Source: Isoetes taiwanensis
Lineage: Eukaryota > Streptophyta > Lycopodiopsida > Isoetales > Isoetaceae
Direction: 5' to 3'
Length of the DNA stretch: 64,000 nucleotides
Assembly: GCA_021234155.1 (NCBI GenBank)
Contig: JAJEKV010000040.1
Span: 3,823,799-3,887,798 of the forward strand
Of this stretch, positions 23,701-35,173 are shown in pieces. The notes under the pieces are model-generated. The model ran no database searches and had not been told where the DNA came from. It saw only the letters and a list, made by a program, of their open reading frames with translations. Each line of letters begins with the position of its first letter. Position 1 is the first letter of the stretch. The position numbers and the translations under genes are program-made.

Positions 23701-24383
23701 TCCACCACATCAGAGACATGTTTAATGAGAATGGGATTATCCCTTTCAGGGAATCGAAGCTTTATGGCGAGAATGATAATTGTGAAGCCTTGTATAATAA
23801 CATCTGTACCATGCTTGTCCAAGGGAAGTGGGCGAATGGGGAAAGTAACTGGAACCATAATGGGAAAGCTGAATTCACAGTTAAAACAGCTTACAGATTC
23901 CTTATGAAGGATTAGGTTATTACAATGCATAATAAGTGGCAGATTGGGGCAGAAAGATGTATCAGGAACCTTAAGTTTATGTGGTCAAGCCCAATCCCAC
24001 CTAAGGTCAAATCCTTTATGTGGCAGTTGTGGCACAAGGCACTTGCCACTAATCAGAAGAGATTCAAGTTGCATATGGCAGATTCAGATGTGTGCCCCAG
24101 ATGTTTGGCCCATAGAGAGGATGTGGACCACTTATTCAGGGAATGCATTTGGTCAGAGTGGGTTCTGGAACTAGCCTCAGCTTTAACTGGGACTGACCTC
24201 AATGCTATCAGTTCCATTGAACTCTTCATGCCAGATCAGCCTAGGGATTGGAGAATTTACATCATTCTATGGAGGATCTGGAAAGGCAGGAATAATTTCA
24301 TTTTTAACTGTGACATCACTCATCCGGAGGCTGTTATTAAGCAGATAGAATATGACATAAGATGGATAACAGCTGCAGGTTAA
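20733..24383 (+). pseudogene. LINE B ORF2 endonuclease/reverse transcriptase, one in-frame stop
   Basis: The apurinic-type endonuclease has Asn11 (TWNLQG), Glu40 (QEHK), GGDLN at 145-149 and SDH at 230-232. Reverse transcriptase shows SPGPDGLPVEFY (about 458), DYRPISLSNVVYKL, KLDITKAFDSV, RGVKQGCPLAPFLF and the FADD catalytic pair (Asp695, Asp696). A TAG at 23913-23915 interrupts the frame. Reading continues in the same frame to 24383 with the zinc-binding CPRCLAHREDVDHLFREC segment. Without the stop the product would be about 1216 residues, a normal L1 ORF2 length. Every catalytic residue I can check is present. Confidence 0.88.
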
Positions 24384-24913
24384 GTATTCTTGAATTTCTC
24401 ATCCTCTTCTCATATTTTACTGGTTGCTTTTCAGGAATCATATTCATGCTTGTTCGGAAACTCAAGTGGAAAAAGATCGATCCGAGAACAAATGAGCAGT
24501 GGATCAAAGTATTCGGCCCCCCAGATGGTGAGAGTCATGACGAGACTTGTGGATGTGATTGTTCCTGCGATCAGTATCCAGATGTCAGAAGGGCCCTGCT
24601 GTGCGAAGCCAAGGATAATCGTGGGAGGTTCAACATGGCAAAAGCCGAGGCATGCCTATGTGCTTTCTGCACACTTTCAGCTATGGTCAAAGGACGCGGT
24701 CGTAAATCTGCCAATTCTAATCTGAAATCCTACTTTTAGGATGTTGGTGCTTTCTAAAAATACTGTTATGCGTATCTTTTTTGGGCTTAAACTTCTACCT
24801 ATATATATATAGGAGGTAATCAGGGGTTACACTTCCCTCCAAAAAGTAATTTTGTAACTTTAACTTAACTTTGTTAATATATCATCTATGGCCTTCAATT
24901 AAAAAAAAAAAAA
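24384..24913 (+). other. LINE B 3' untranslated region and poly(A)
   Basis: About 500 bases follow ORF2. Two overlapping frames near 24362-24739 are Cys-rich but share no motif that I recognise. A short TA palindrome lies at 24798-24813. A run of 13 A residues (24901-24913) directly before the target duplication marks the 3' end. Confidence 0.75.
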
Positions 24914-24929
24914 GAGATTGACTAGCCAG

Positions 24930-25344
24930 CAGTTGCTGCTTCATGTGTATCCTGGTGCTTGGCCGCTCTTGCGGCAGCAAGCCTTGCATTTGTGCGTGGC
25001 TTGGTTGGTGTGGCTGATTTGGAAGCGGCGGCGGTTGTGGATCTTTCAGGGGATTCAGTAGCCTGCAGCCTCTCTGATTCCTCGACTCAGGTACAAGCTA
25101 TTTCAAAGCTTTCTGGTGTTCCCGGGATAAGTAGAGCGGAAATTTGCCATTTGGAGGGACTTCTTGGGTGTTTTAAATGGTGATGGTCGGTTTGTACAGC
25201 AGTAGAGTTGCAGTTTTTCTGTGAGTTTGTTGTGGAGTGTCGAGGTATCGCTGTCTCTTTGGGGCGGTTCTTCTTCCTCCTCACTTGCTTTGTAACATTA
25301 CCATTCTTTTAATATATTGATGACATAGTTCTTCAAAAAAAAAA
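24930..25344 (+). pseudogene. LINE A ORF2 end and 3' tail
   Basis: Continues LINE A after the LINE B insertion. The peptide has AWPLLRQQALHLCVAWLVWL and then stops. A 3' untranslated part ends TTTAATATATTGATGACATAG and a 12-A tail at about 25335-25346, next to the right target duplication. Confidence 0.75.
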
Positions 25345-25358
25345 AATTTGACATAAAA

Positions 25359-25730
25359 GCTTCTAAGTTTTGGCTAAACTTTCAAATTTTGGCAGTTACA
25401 CTTTCTTGCAATTATCTAAAGTGGGACGAAATGAAGGTGCGGCGTGAAATAGACTTGGCCAAAATTTTATTTATTTTAGCCCAAAAGGGGCCATAATTTA
25501 GCCAATTGTTTTCCAAACAAGGCCAAAATTTCGTCATTTAGCTAAGTTTAGCCACTAATTTTTTCCATGGTTGATTTTAGAACTAGAACCCAGGCTAGAA
25601 CCATACCAAGCCAATTGACAAGTTGTGTTCTTTTTGTTAAAGTACACAGAATTTTTTAATAGCAGATGTAGAGTAAATGCATGCTCTTTCTCTATGGAAT
25701 TAACTATCAGTATGATACTCTATGATGACT
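25359..25730. other. intergenic, resembles flank left of LINE A
   Basis: Short words such as GAAATAGACTTGGC occur both here (about 25446) and near 11684, consistent with a diverged local repeat around the LINE A target. No gene is seen. Confidence 0.4.
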
Positions 25731-25734
25731 AATA

Positions 25735-26400
25735 TATTTCTGTTGTTTCTTGACTTATGGTGTAGGTGTTGCAGAGACACATCTTTTTGTAGAACAAAAT
25801 ACCCAGCATTAGTCAGTATTAGGCCAGCCAAAGTTGATGATGTTAACAATGATCTCAAAACTTTTGTCACCTTCTTTATTGCAGGCTGTAGCAAGACAAG
25901 TTTGGGCGAGGAACCATTCCAACTTCTCTGTGGTAGCGTACATTGCAGTATAATAAAGCAGAGTGGCACCATCAGTGTGTGCGTCTCATATAGATAAAAT
26001 GCGGAGATTTTTGTGCTTCCAAATTCTCTTTGCCACTCTTCTGACAGTGTCTTTAGCAGCTCACCTTTCTTATTTATAGCAAAGACATCGGCATCCTTCT
26101 CAATAAGAACTTGGATGACCTTTGCAGACACGTTTCTAGCATTCCAATGGAGAGTAGTGACTCCTTTGAAGACATCATGCTTGACATTGAAGCTCCTCTC
26201 TCAAGAAACCATTCCACATCCTCTTTTTTTCTAATTTCATGATGCATAACGCAAAGCTATTACTCTATCTTTATTTGCATCGTCTATACCTTTGCCCACA
26301 AGCTTCTCCATCACATCAATAGTCTGTCCATGTTTCGCAGCAAAATGGAAAGGAGTCGCCCCATATACTGTTCTTCACCAGCGAAAATTTTAGTAGCCTC
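25735..26400 (-). pseudogene. ankyrin-repeat protein fragment
   Basis: Read on the minus strand from about 26390, the peptide pieces carry ankyrin consensus elements: YGATPFHFAAKHG, VTTLHWNARN, VIQVLIEKDADVFAINKKGE and DGATLLYYTAMY. They have roughly 33-residue spacing. Frames break between repeats (stops near 26235 and a shift near 25975). It is a remnant of an ankyrin gene. No membrane (PGG) domain or start is recognisable, so the subfamily cannot be told. Confidence 0.65.
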
Positions 26401-27650
26401 TACGGACCATTTGGCCACAAATTACAGGTTCGGGCAAAATGCGACGGCCAGCTTGAGTAGGATGCCTTACCTATGGACTACCTGCAGATTCGCCATTTCG
26501 TAGCACTTTATTGCCTATTACGACATTAGAATGGCCAATTAGATGTTTGCTAATTGGAGTGGTATCGACTTTGGGGCCAATTTAGTCCCAAGTGAGAACT
26601 AGATATGCTTATGGAATGGCTAATTAGGCCACTTGGCCAAATCCTGCAATGCCTTAAGTTCGCCAAATCTTAATTCATTAAGAGGCCCTCTCATAAATTC
26701 GTCACTTATAGGGGGCCAATATTATTAGAAATTTTTATTCCTAAATATATCTACCAACTAAGAATAATCCTGCTCTTTTGGAAAATCAAATGTCGAGGCA
26801 CTTTTCAATCCTCTTTAAGAAGACTCCGACATCCGATTTCTGATTCTCCCTACCAGCAATCTGTGCATTATTAAAATACATGGAGTATGAATTCAAATTC
26901 ATACAACATGTAACTTAAACACATTTATATAGGGTAGCGACTTCTTTATATTTGGGCAACTAGCTCTATATTTAATAAGAATCTAGCTACAAGTCGCCAT
27001 TTGAACTACACATTATTAGATTTTGGTTCAAAAATTGCCAATTGGATTGCAGCCACATTAGAAAAACATAGGAAAATTGGCAAGTTCAGGCTACACTTTT
27101 GGAGGCATATTTTACAAGGAATGGCCAATTCATTATACTTATACAAAATTATAAAATCCTTAAAATTTTCCCTCTTCTTCACATATTCATGAGCAAAGCG
27201 AGTGCTCAAGTCTCTTGTAAACCATCTTAAGGATCCCCAAGTCAGCTTCATGGTGACTAGCACATGCCGTTGCACATAGCTGCATATATTTGAGATTTCT
27301 TTATGAATTTATAAATTCCATTGGGCACCAGATCTGTATTCTGGGCTTTCCTTAGCTATTGGTATATCTGCATCATGCAATTTATATCTTCTCCAAGTAA
27401 AGTCAATTTTGGTTCTTTCTACCTTTAATCTTACAACATGTATGTTGCCTGATTTATTCTGTACAGTAACTTTTAACGTTGAACATGACATTCATGCTTC
27501 CAATAACATGGTGATATGGTGGCAGATCATGTCAGTTTTTTGTAAGTTATTTAGCTTTGTGTAGCTTGTACAAAATTATATTACCAGTACAGTCTCACTG
27601 CACAATTCATAACTGTTAAATGGTGAGTGCTTATATCACAGTTGAATATT
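26401..27650. other. intergenic, no gene seen
   Basis: AT-rich sequence with short frames only. No conserved motif was recognised. Confidence 0.5.

Positions 27651-27651
<1 letters not shown>

Positions 27652-27739
<88 letters not shown>
27652..27739. repeat. AAT/TAA trinucleotide microsatellite
   Basis: About 29 units of ATA/TAA broken once by TTTAA near 27683. Confidence 0.97.
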
Positions 27740-27740
<1 letters not shown>

Positions 27741-28218
27741 GGTTTTTAATTCAACGGAAAATACAGTAGTAAAAGATCATATGACCAGGAAGCCATAAGT
27801 ACAAAAATTGAGGTGGACTTCATGCCTCTGATGGCTTTAGTCACAAATATAGGTTTGTTCATCCTCTTACATGAATGAGTTTTAGGCTCTATATGTATCA
27901 CCAAGCAGTGTGAACAGGGTGGTAAAGAGCCTAGAGTTATCAGCTTAGACATGATCGTATAATGTTGTATTTTCTTCAAGGCTATCCGACCCCCACCCAA
28001 TCTTTATGTGCAATCCAAATTCCTCAATACGGCAAGCAACACAGTTTACACCCAAGGTAATGATTAGCTTTTTCACAAGAAAACATTACTTTCCTTTTTG
28101 CTTTGGAAGAATCGTTCAACAATCATTTACTAGTTGTATAGTAGTGGTCAACTAGCATATTGTTCAACTGCATTGCATTAAACTTCCATGTTGGTCAGAG
28201 GCGAGGTAGCTAATCTTA

Positions 28219-28479
28219 TGAAGGTAACACATGACAGTAATGGTTAAAGGAGCATTTTTCTATGGATTCCTGCCTTAAGCATGTTTGGTTGTTTCATTCA
28301 ATTTGCTTGCAAAACTAAATGCGAATGGTCCCTATGTTTTTTTCCTCTTGTATTTAATTTGCATTTCCAAGGGCCTTAGTTGTCCACATACCTCCATGAA
28401 GGTACATATGACAGTAATGGTTACAGGAGCATTTTTTTTACGGACTCCTGCCTTAAGCATGTTCAGTTGATTCATTAAC
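28219..28479. repeat. direct repeat of about 85 bp, period 178
   Basis: Copies at about 28219-28303 and 28397-28479 share GAAGGTA, ATGACAGTAATGGTTA, AGGAGCATTTTT and CTCCTGCCTTAAGCATGTT. The sequence between is AT-rich and non-coding. Confidence 0.75.
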
Positions 28480-28764
28480 TAGGTGACATGAGGAGCAGTA
28501 AGGTTCGTTAGGCATGGGCAGTGTATTGAGGGGGGCAGTACCTATTTTTTACTAGTAGCCTCAAAACCCGTAGTTGGGTTACTTTTAGTTTAGTTGTTCA
28601 AGAGATCTCTTCTGTCCTCCTTGCTGATCTGATCTGATGTCTGATTGTGGGCACTCCCCTTTGCTTGATCAAGGTACTGGGTCGGCTCCATCTTGAATGG
28701 AGGGGACTGCATGTATCGGGTTCATGCTTAGGGCTTAGGGTTTTTGCAGCAGAATTTTGATCGG

Positions 28765-29114
28765 TCATATCTCTCACATCCGGTGTCAGATTTTCATGTG
28801 CTTGGGCTTGTTGGAAAGCTGGTTCAGAGATCTTTCCAATGGTGTATGGTACCTGCATGCTTGGCTTTGTTTCTGTGTTCAAATTGGCACTTTTCCGGGC
28901 TGTGTGCTAGGGTTTCTGTGGCAACCGGTAGACACTTCGACCCGGTTGTATCTCTCTCACATCCGGTGTCAGATTTTCATGTGCTTGGGCTTGTTGGAAA
29001 GCTGGTTCAGAGAGATTTCCAACGGTGTATGATACCGGCATGTTTGTCTTTGTTTCTGTGCTCAAATCTGCACTTTTCCGGGCTGTGTGCTAGGGTTTTG
29101 GTGGCAGCCGGTAC
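28765..29114. repeat. tandem duplication, period about 183 bp
   Basis: Units 28765-28946 and 28947-29114 share TCTCTCACATCCGGTGTCAG, GCTTGTTGGAAAGCTGGTTC, CACTTTTCCGGGCTGTGTGC and TAGGGTTT. They differ at roughly a tenth of positions. The style resembles leader repeats of plant LTR elements, but no element was identified. Confidence 0.8.
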
Positions 29115-31159
29115 ACACTAGATATCCAGGAGTCTATTAGCCACTTTCCTTTTTGCCCCCTTTTGGAAAGCTTTGCTCCCAACCCTAATTTGGGCAGTCA
29201 GAGCATACAAATTAATGTTGAGCTAGGCTCCAACATCTACCTGACATTGCCATAGCCCAACCAACTGCCTCTTGGCCTTGCCTAGCCAGGCCACGGCTCC
29301 CACCCTAATTTGCCTGCCTAGCCACCCGGACTGATAAGCCCCTGCCATAGCCTACCTAAACCACGTTGGACCTGCCATGGCCCAAGTCATACCCCAAGCC
29401 ATGGCCACTGAACCGCGATGGCGTGTGTGGACCCACACTTGGTTGGTGAGCTACCTCGGACCACGGCAACCCATCACAGGAAGGCCCAAACACACCAACC
29501 ACGGTTGACCCCGCAGGAGCAGCCCCTGCAGGGGAAGACCATGAAGCGGGCCATCAAGGAAGAGGCCTCCGAGGCGGGAGGGAGGCATCTTCCATGAAGA
29601 GGGAGGCGAGCCAAGGCCCGTCGGCCCGGCAAGCGGGCCACCGCAGGCAATCCGCCCGGTCCGAACCTGGAGCCGCATCCGGCGAGGTTGAGGCCAGCGA
29701 TTACCGCGCCTTGCGGGCCTCCCGAGGAAGGTGGAGAACATAACATCTCGGATATTCGCTGGCGATTGGTGCCGGAAAAGCGGCGAATCCGCGGGGGGGA
29801 GGATGCGTCACGGCGGCAGATGATAACATCGCTTGCTACAATTTGAAAAGACGGACAATACCCGGCGGGGCTGCGTGATATGAAGGCGTGTGAACACGGT
29901 TGGCAGCTATAGAAGCCGAGATGCGGGATGAACCGGTAGAGGGGAGACACTTTCGTAACCCGTCACCGGATCCGTGGGGGGTTGAGGAGGCTAAGGCCCA
30001 CGATGACGAGGGAGCCTGAGCCGCCCTCTGTCGTGAGGTTGAGGACGCCACCTTTGGAGACAAGGACTCGAGGCTACTTTGGAAGCTAGGCCGGCGTAAC
30101 CGAAAGCTCTTTGGAGTAAGGATTTAGCACGAGATGGAGAGCTAGGGCTTGAGGCTACCGGGTGCCCGGCAAGGCAGGGCGGCGTCTTGAAGTCATGAGC
30201 AAACTTTCTGCCATTGCACTCAGATGGCAAGACATGACAACGATCACGCAAGAGTCGAGCTCCGGACTCGAATGCCGTAAAACACGGCAAAGAACACACC
30301 AACCTCCGAACCCACCAACCTAGAGGTCAGCAACGGAACACCCGCCAGGGACACATCAGATCCGCAGCGGGCCGCCACCACCCGCCCGCCGGCCCACGCC
30401 TATGCCTCACCCACCTCAACCAACACGTGCGGCCCCGCCCGAACTCGAGAAACGAGACGCGGGGAGCCGCAATGTGGTAGTCGCGAGGCGGCCAGGAGTC
30501 GGAGAACATCTCACTTCGGACTCTCGAACCTGACATCTTGGACGGATGATGTTCCCGGCCTTGTGACCATTGTAAAGGCGAAGTCGTCATGGAATTGGCA
30601 TACTGATGCGCCCTCGGGTGGTCATCTTCCGGTTGAGAAGCGTGCGAGGCGGGTGGCCATCACGCCGTATAGGAAGTTGAAGGGGATGGCTCTTACGTTG
30701 GCCGGGGACTTGACCCGGCCAAAGAAGAGACCCAGAAGCGTGGTAGCCAAAAGTCGAGGGGCCCCCTTGAACATGGAGGCGGCGGGGGCTGGTTGGGGGC
30801 AGGGGATCCGTCTTTTTATATGGGATATGCCACTGCGTGCATAGGGTAGCCAAAAACCTAGTATACGTGTTTTACGATAGACAAATTTGACCCTTTCCGT
30901 ATGGTTGTATAACTAAAAAACATCAAAAATCCATATGATCCCTAGTATACATGTCACGGGAAAAGGATAATAAAAAAGCGCCCCCTCCGGATTAGCGCCG
31001 TGGTTTTGGCCGGGTTCTACAAGGTGACACCCCTTGGTCCCGGAAGGATCTCGGGGTGGATGCGCACTCTCCGGCCCCTCGAGTCCCCTCGAGGGGGCCC
31101 GGCCGGGGCATCCACATATTCCGCTCCCCCACGGGACCACCACTACCACCGGACTGAAG
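29115..31159. other. GC- and CpG-rich block upstream of LINE C
   Basis: From about 29400 the base composition rises sharply with many CGG/CCG words, unlike the AT-rich surroundings. Frames are all broken. One piece at 30563-30844 (TDAPSGGHLPVEKRARRVAI, Lys/Arg-rich) could be an ORF1-like or pre-endonuclease part of LINE C, which starts recognisably at 31165. I cannot place the true 5' end of that element. Confidence 0.4.
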
Positions 31160-31164
31160 TGGTG

Positions 31165-32275
31165 ATGCACCGCTAAATAGGGATGGGTGCCTCGGCGTGG
31201 TATCACGGAATTGCCGTGGCTTCCCATGGCGAAGGGGGCGATCTCAATTAAAATCGCCATGGACATGGACCTTATCTTCCTCATGGAAACATGGGAACAT
31301 CTTTGGTCACTGAGGCTACGATTTGCGGGGATACCAGCGCTACTCGTCTTCAATGAGTGCACCGGGAAACGAGGACCGCGGAGGAATTGCGTGTTACTAC
31401 CCGGGCGACCTTGGCCCAATCGGTCTCCACGGCAAAGGCGGACATGCACTGCTTGAGATACGTAGTGGGTACCAGTAATAATACATGGCAGCCCCTCTCT
31501 TTGTGGCGGCTTGCTACTTCCCACATCTTTGAGAGCAACTTTTACCACACGCACTTGGATGTGGGCCGGCGGGAGCCCTATAATCGATCTATATGATGAC
31601 ATCTGTGTCTGCATAATTGGGCAAGGTCATGTTGCTTGGAGATTTCAATGCGCGCACAGGGGCAGAGCAGATCCCAAAATTCGCACCTCTAGCTGAGGAT
31701 GTGTTGCAAATGGACCCCGCAGAGATGGTTTGGCCAAGGTAAATTCGGATGACAACCGGTGACACGCAGATGGCGGCAATTTCTTGTTGTTGGCAAATAT
31801 CTTTGACACAGTCATTTGTAATGGCTATACACGTGGCCGTCCTCCGGCCGCTTCACTTGTAGACAGGAGAACCGGGGGCGGCACGGTGTGGTGGATTACG
31901 TGCTAGCGACGGAGCAATGCCTACACTTGATCACTGGCGATTAATGTCGGGGACAGTGGCCGGGCGAGGAAGTAGACTCCGACCATCAACCCCTGTTCTT
32001 GCAGATAGATTGGCAGGCCAACCGAGCACCCATTGCCCCAACACCCCATGTACCACGGTTGCGTCTGGACTATGATCATGCGGCGGTCTATGCGAGGATG
32101 CTTGAGCATGAGCTGCCGGGAGTGCTGCAGCTCCCCACACTTCAACAGCTGACGGCCCAGCTGAACCAGCTCCTTCTGAAGGTAGGGGACAGATGCTTTG
32201 GGAGAGGCCGCTCTCGACGATCCACAGGGGCTGCAACCACCTTCCCCCGTTCGATGACGAATGTCGGGAGCTGAA
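31165..32275 (+). pseudogene. LINE C copy 1 endonuclease region, frameshifted
   Basis: Pieces in shifting frames give the endonuclease fold: GVVSRNCRG near 31194, DMDLIFLMETWEH near 31260, YVVGTSNNTWQPL near 31459 and GDFNARTG (about 31639). A PAEMVWP segment follows. The GDFN motif is the catalytic Asp/Asn signature of LINE endonucleases. At least four indels are needed to connect them. Confidence 0.7.
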
Positions 32276-32297
32276 ACGATGGCTCCGCCTATGTAGG

Positions 32298-32836
32298 GTT
32301 TAAAATCTAAGTTTTTATGCCACTTGGCTAAATAGAATAAACACAAAGAGGGAGAGAAGGTAATCTTATGAAATGGTATATGCTTCAATGAAAAAAATCA
32401 GTGAAAGCCAAGTAACATCTAGAATGTAAACATTATGAAATCCAAAAATGTCAAAACAACGAAAAAGAATGTAGGTCCAATACAATAAAAAGACAAGCTA
32501 GATGAATCAAAACTGCCACACGGCAATGTAGGAATAGCGATGCATGAAAATAAAGGCAAAAACTATCCCCCAAAATGCTGGAATACATGAGCTTGTTGAA
32601 TAAGGATTACATCTATGAATCTTGGAGTAGAAGAAATAATTTAATCAGTTGAATATAGAGCTTATGAAGCACAACCCATCCTCCGTAAATTCTAACTATA
32701 CGAGAATGAATTCGAACTCAAATTTGGGTATGGGCTCTAAAAGTGATGGAATTTAAGCTACCACAAACCTAAAAATAAGGGCATGTGAGAAGAGAATAAT
32801 CTTATCTGATGGAGATAATAAGTAAACAAATTATGA
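32298..32836. other. AT-rich insertion inside LINE C copy 1
   Basis: About 540 bases of AT-rich DNA separate the codons for ELKRWLRLC (ending near 32297) from ALDPTIRPQAVRQYRSF (from about 32838). Both flanks are CpG-rich LINE sequence. The abrupt change of composition marks a foreign insert. I see no clear terminal repeats or coding. Confidence 0.6.
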
Positions 32837-34190
32837 GCCCTGGACCCCACCATTCGCCCGCAGGCCGTCCGTCAATACCGCTCCTTCCTCAAGACCAAGA
32901 AAGCCAGGTACCTTGTGGAGCACCAGCAACAGATGTTTGGTCTACTAGACCGCCACCCTAGGGCCTTCTGGAGAAAGGTCTTGAGTAAGCCTGCACAGCC
33001 CACAGGAAATATTACCCCGGAACAATGGGTGAGATACTTGCAGCAGCTGTATGACCCAATGGGAAGCCGGCAGCGTGATACCTCATGAGGCAGGCCTAGC
33101 ACCGGTCATTACGAAGGGGATGTCATAATGGGCACGCAGCGCCTACGCTAATCCGAAGGCATCAGATTTGGATGGTATGTAGGCGAGGGCTTCTCAAGTG
33201 GGCGGGCCCCCAATGGTGCGGTTCTCACAAAGACTCTTCAACGAGGCATTGCAAGAAGGCTTCCCCACAGACCGGACTACCAAGAGTTGTGCCCATATAC
33301 AAAGCGGGGACCCCCACGGCCACCAACTATCGCACCATTATAGTGGATTCATCTTTGCCAAGTTGTTTGCTTGGGATTCTTGAGCAAATGTGACCATTAC
33401 ACTTTGGGCGAGAGGATGGAGAAGTCGCGGGTTCTCACGCTTGGCGAGGCTTCGCCCAGGCATTCTACTATTGACTATATCTTCACTCTGCTTAACACTC
33501 ATAGAGGATAGCCTAATCAACTATCGTACCATTATGGTCAGTTAAATGTCTTTGCCAAGTTGCTTGCCGGATTCTTGGCGGTGACCGACACTTTGGGCAA
33601 GAGGGATGGAGAAGTGCGGGCTCTCACGCAGCAGGCTTCCGCCCCTTCACTCTGTGAACACTCATAGAGGATAGCCGAATCAATGCCAGAACCTGTCGTT
33701 GTTTGTGGATTTCGCAAAGACTTTTGACACGCACCTCTGGATAAGTTGTGGGACAGGTTGAGACACTGGGACCCCCGGCCGACTTGCGCAATGCTATATA
33801 CGCATTATCATGCAGGCTTGCTCCCGTCGTCTCCTCACAGTCGGGGAGCCCGTTGTTGTTAGCATTGGGGTGCGCCGTGGCTGCCCTCTATCCCCCCGGC
33901 GCCTTCGGCTTGTACATTGACCAGCCTAGAAGAATCCCCAAGAACTCATATATGCCGATGATGTTGACACGCCGCATATACCCCAGGACATGCAACGCCA
34001 CCTAGATGCTTTGGACACTTTACGCCAATTCACCGGCATGAGTTAACTTGGCCAAGACGAGGGTGTTTTCTGGTCCCATCATCCCACACCCACGCCTTCC
34101 CTCATTCACTTACCGGCGGTAGTGGAGGTGGCTCGATCTTAGTAAGTATTTGGGCATTGAGTTTTCTACTACCACACACCGGGATGCATC
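32837..34190 (+). pseudogene. LINE C copy 1 reverse transcriptase, with internal duplication
   Basis: A pre-RT linker (HPRAFWRKVL, NITPEQWVRYLQQLYDP) leads into RT blocks: VPIYKAGTPTATNYRTI (about 33285-33335), FVDFAKTFD (about 33706), LFGLYID (about 33905) and YADDVD (about 33951), where the two catalytic Asp codons are intact. 33327-33520 and 33521-33683 are tandem copies of one segment within the domain. Many indels shift the frame. Confidence 0.75.
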
Positions 34191-34199
34191 CATCGTTTC

Positions 34200-35122
34200 G
34201 GGTCACCGCAGTCGGAAAGCCCTCAGATGCAATGCAAAATAACATAAAAGGCGAGTCAGATGCATGGGGTCACCAGCACACTTGTTCGTGGCCTTGGTTG
34301 AACCCCCTCCTCTATGGGGCGTAGTGTGGGGGCGATGATATCCCTCACCACTTGGAACGATCTAGAGCAGTGCGGAAGGCCTTCTTGGCCCGGGCACGCG
34401 GGAGTGAAATCCACGGTCCCATATCGGATCTTGCTCGGAGAGCGAGGCTTCCTTCCATTCTGAGGAGGGTCATACTGAACGTCACATTATTTACTTCCGG
34501 AAGGTGGTGGCTATGGATGAAGCCCGCTGCCCACCTTGCTTTGGCGGTGGCGATGGGCCCACAAATACTCAAAGCCTCATTGAAAGACAAGCAAGCCCGG
34601 TGGTTCTCGAATGGAATGTGCAGCACACAGATGTGGACCGGTGCATACACCAAAGGAAGCTGCCTTGGAGCAAGATTGGATGCTTGCTCCATGGCCAAGC
34701 TTTGGGATGCACAGGCCTGCCACATGTCAAGGTGGCAAATTATCGACAACATGTTAATCCCATGCTCACGAGGGGCCCACACCACTACACCGCGCACCCA
34801 TCTACCCATGAAAAAGCGCAGGTGATTGCTTCCCATTCGCTTGCGGTGCACACCACCTCTGCATGGAGGCAGGGAGATGGATTCGGGGAGCCGCGTGAGG
34901 ACAGAGTCCGTCGATCTTGTCAGTATTGCATTGAGGATGAAAGTCACGCCCTCCAGGGCTTGTCCGTGTCACGAGCATATCCGGGCTCGGTATGCTCGGT
35001 TAGTTGTGCCCCATCAGGCCCTGCATGAGCTACTGAGCACGGCCTCTGTAGGCTTGTTGGGATCGTATCTCCGGGAGGTAATGGATACGCGGACTCAGTT
35101 ATGCCCCCCTGTCCGACATTAA
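34200..35122 (+). pseudogene. LINE C copy 1 C-terminal region
   Basis: Frames in this part match the minus-strand copy at 57850-58790. Shared pieces are VGKP, a TTWNDLE region, FLARARGSEIHGPISDL, VVAMDEA and a Cys/His segment near 34920 (CQYCIEDESHALQ, then HEHIRARYARLVVP). The end LLSTASVGLLGSYLREVMD also occurs in the copy at 43.3 kb. The Cys/His spacing suggests a zinc-binding tail comparable to zf-RVT. Confidence 0.65.
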
Positions 35123-35173
35123 CCTCAGCTATACTTGTGATTATGTACATAACTGTGCAGTATGTCAGCATCC

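Larger units (their letters stand above)
18057..24929 (+). mobile_element. LINE B: nearly intact L1-type LINE with 16-bp target duplication
   Basis: GAGATTGACTAGCCAG occurs at 18057-18072 and again at 24914-24929. The element proper is 18073-24913 (about 6.8 kb) and ends in a poly(A) run. It has a 5' leader, ORF1 (18808-20733) and ORF2 (20733-24383) with endonuclease, reverse transcriptase and zinc-binding parts. One in-frame TAG is the only obvious lesion in ORF2. The target is the zf-RVT region of LINE A. Confidence 0.93.
11912..25358 (+). mobile_element. LINE A: 5'-truncated L1-type LINE, host of two nested insertions
   Basis: The target-site duplication AATTTGACATAAAA flanks the element at 11912-11925 and 25345-25358, just after a 3' poly(A) run. 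The element's own DNA is 11926-12101, 17708-18072 and 24930-25344; the rest is inserted Copia and LINE B. The visible protein is only the C-terminal end of ORF2: WSLQLSGSRW, then WQVVHRCIVVNALL, then a zinc-binding CPCCGLHRETVEHCL segment typical of the zf-RVT domain of plant LINEs. It is therefore strongly 5'-truncated. LINE A must be the oldest layer, since both others interrupt it. Confidence 0.8.

Noticed and set aside
29451-30302. Several 90-158-codon frames on the minus strand
   Set aside because: They lie in GC-rich DNA where stops are rare, overlap in several frames and share no domain.
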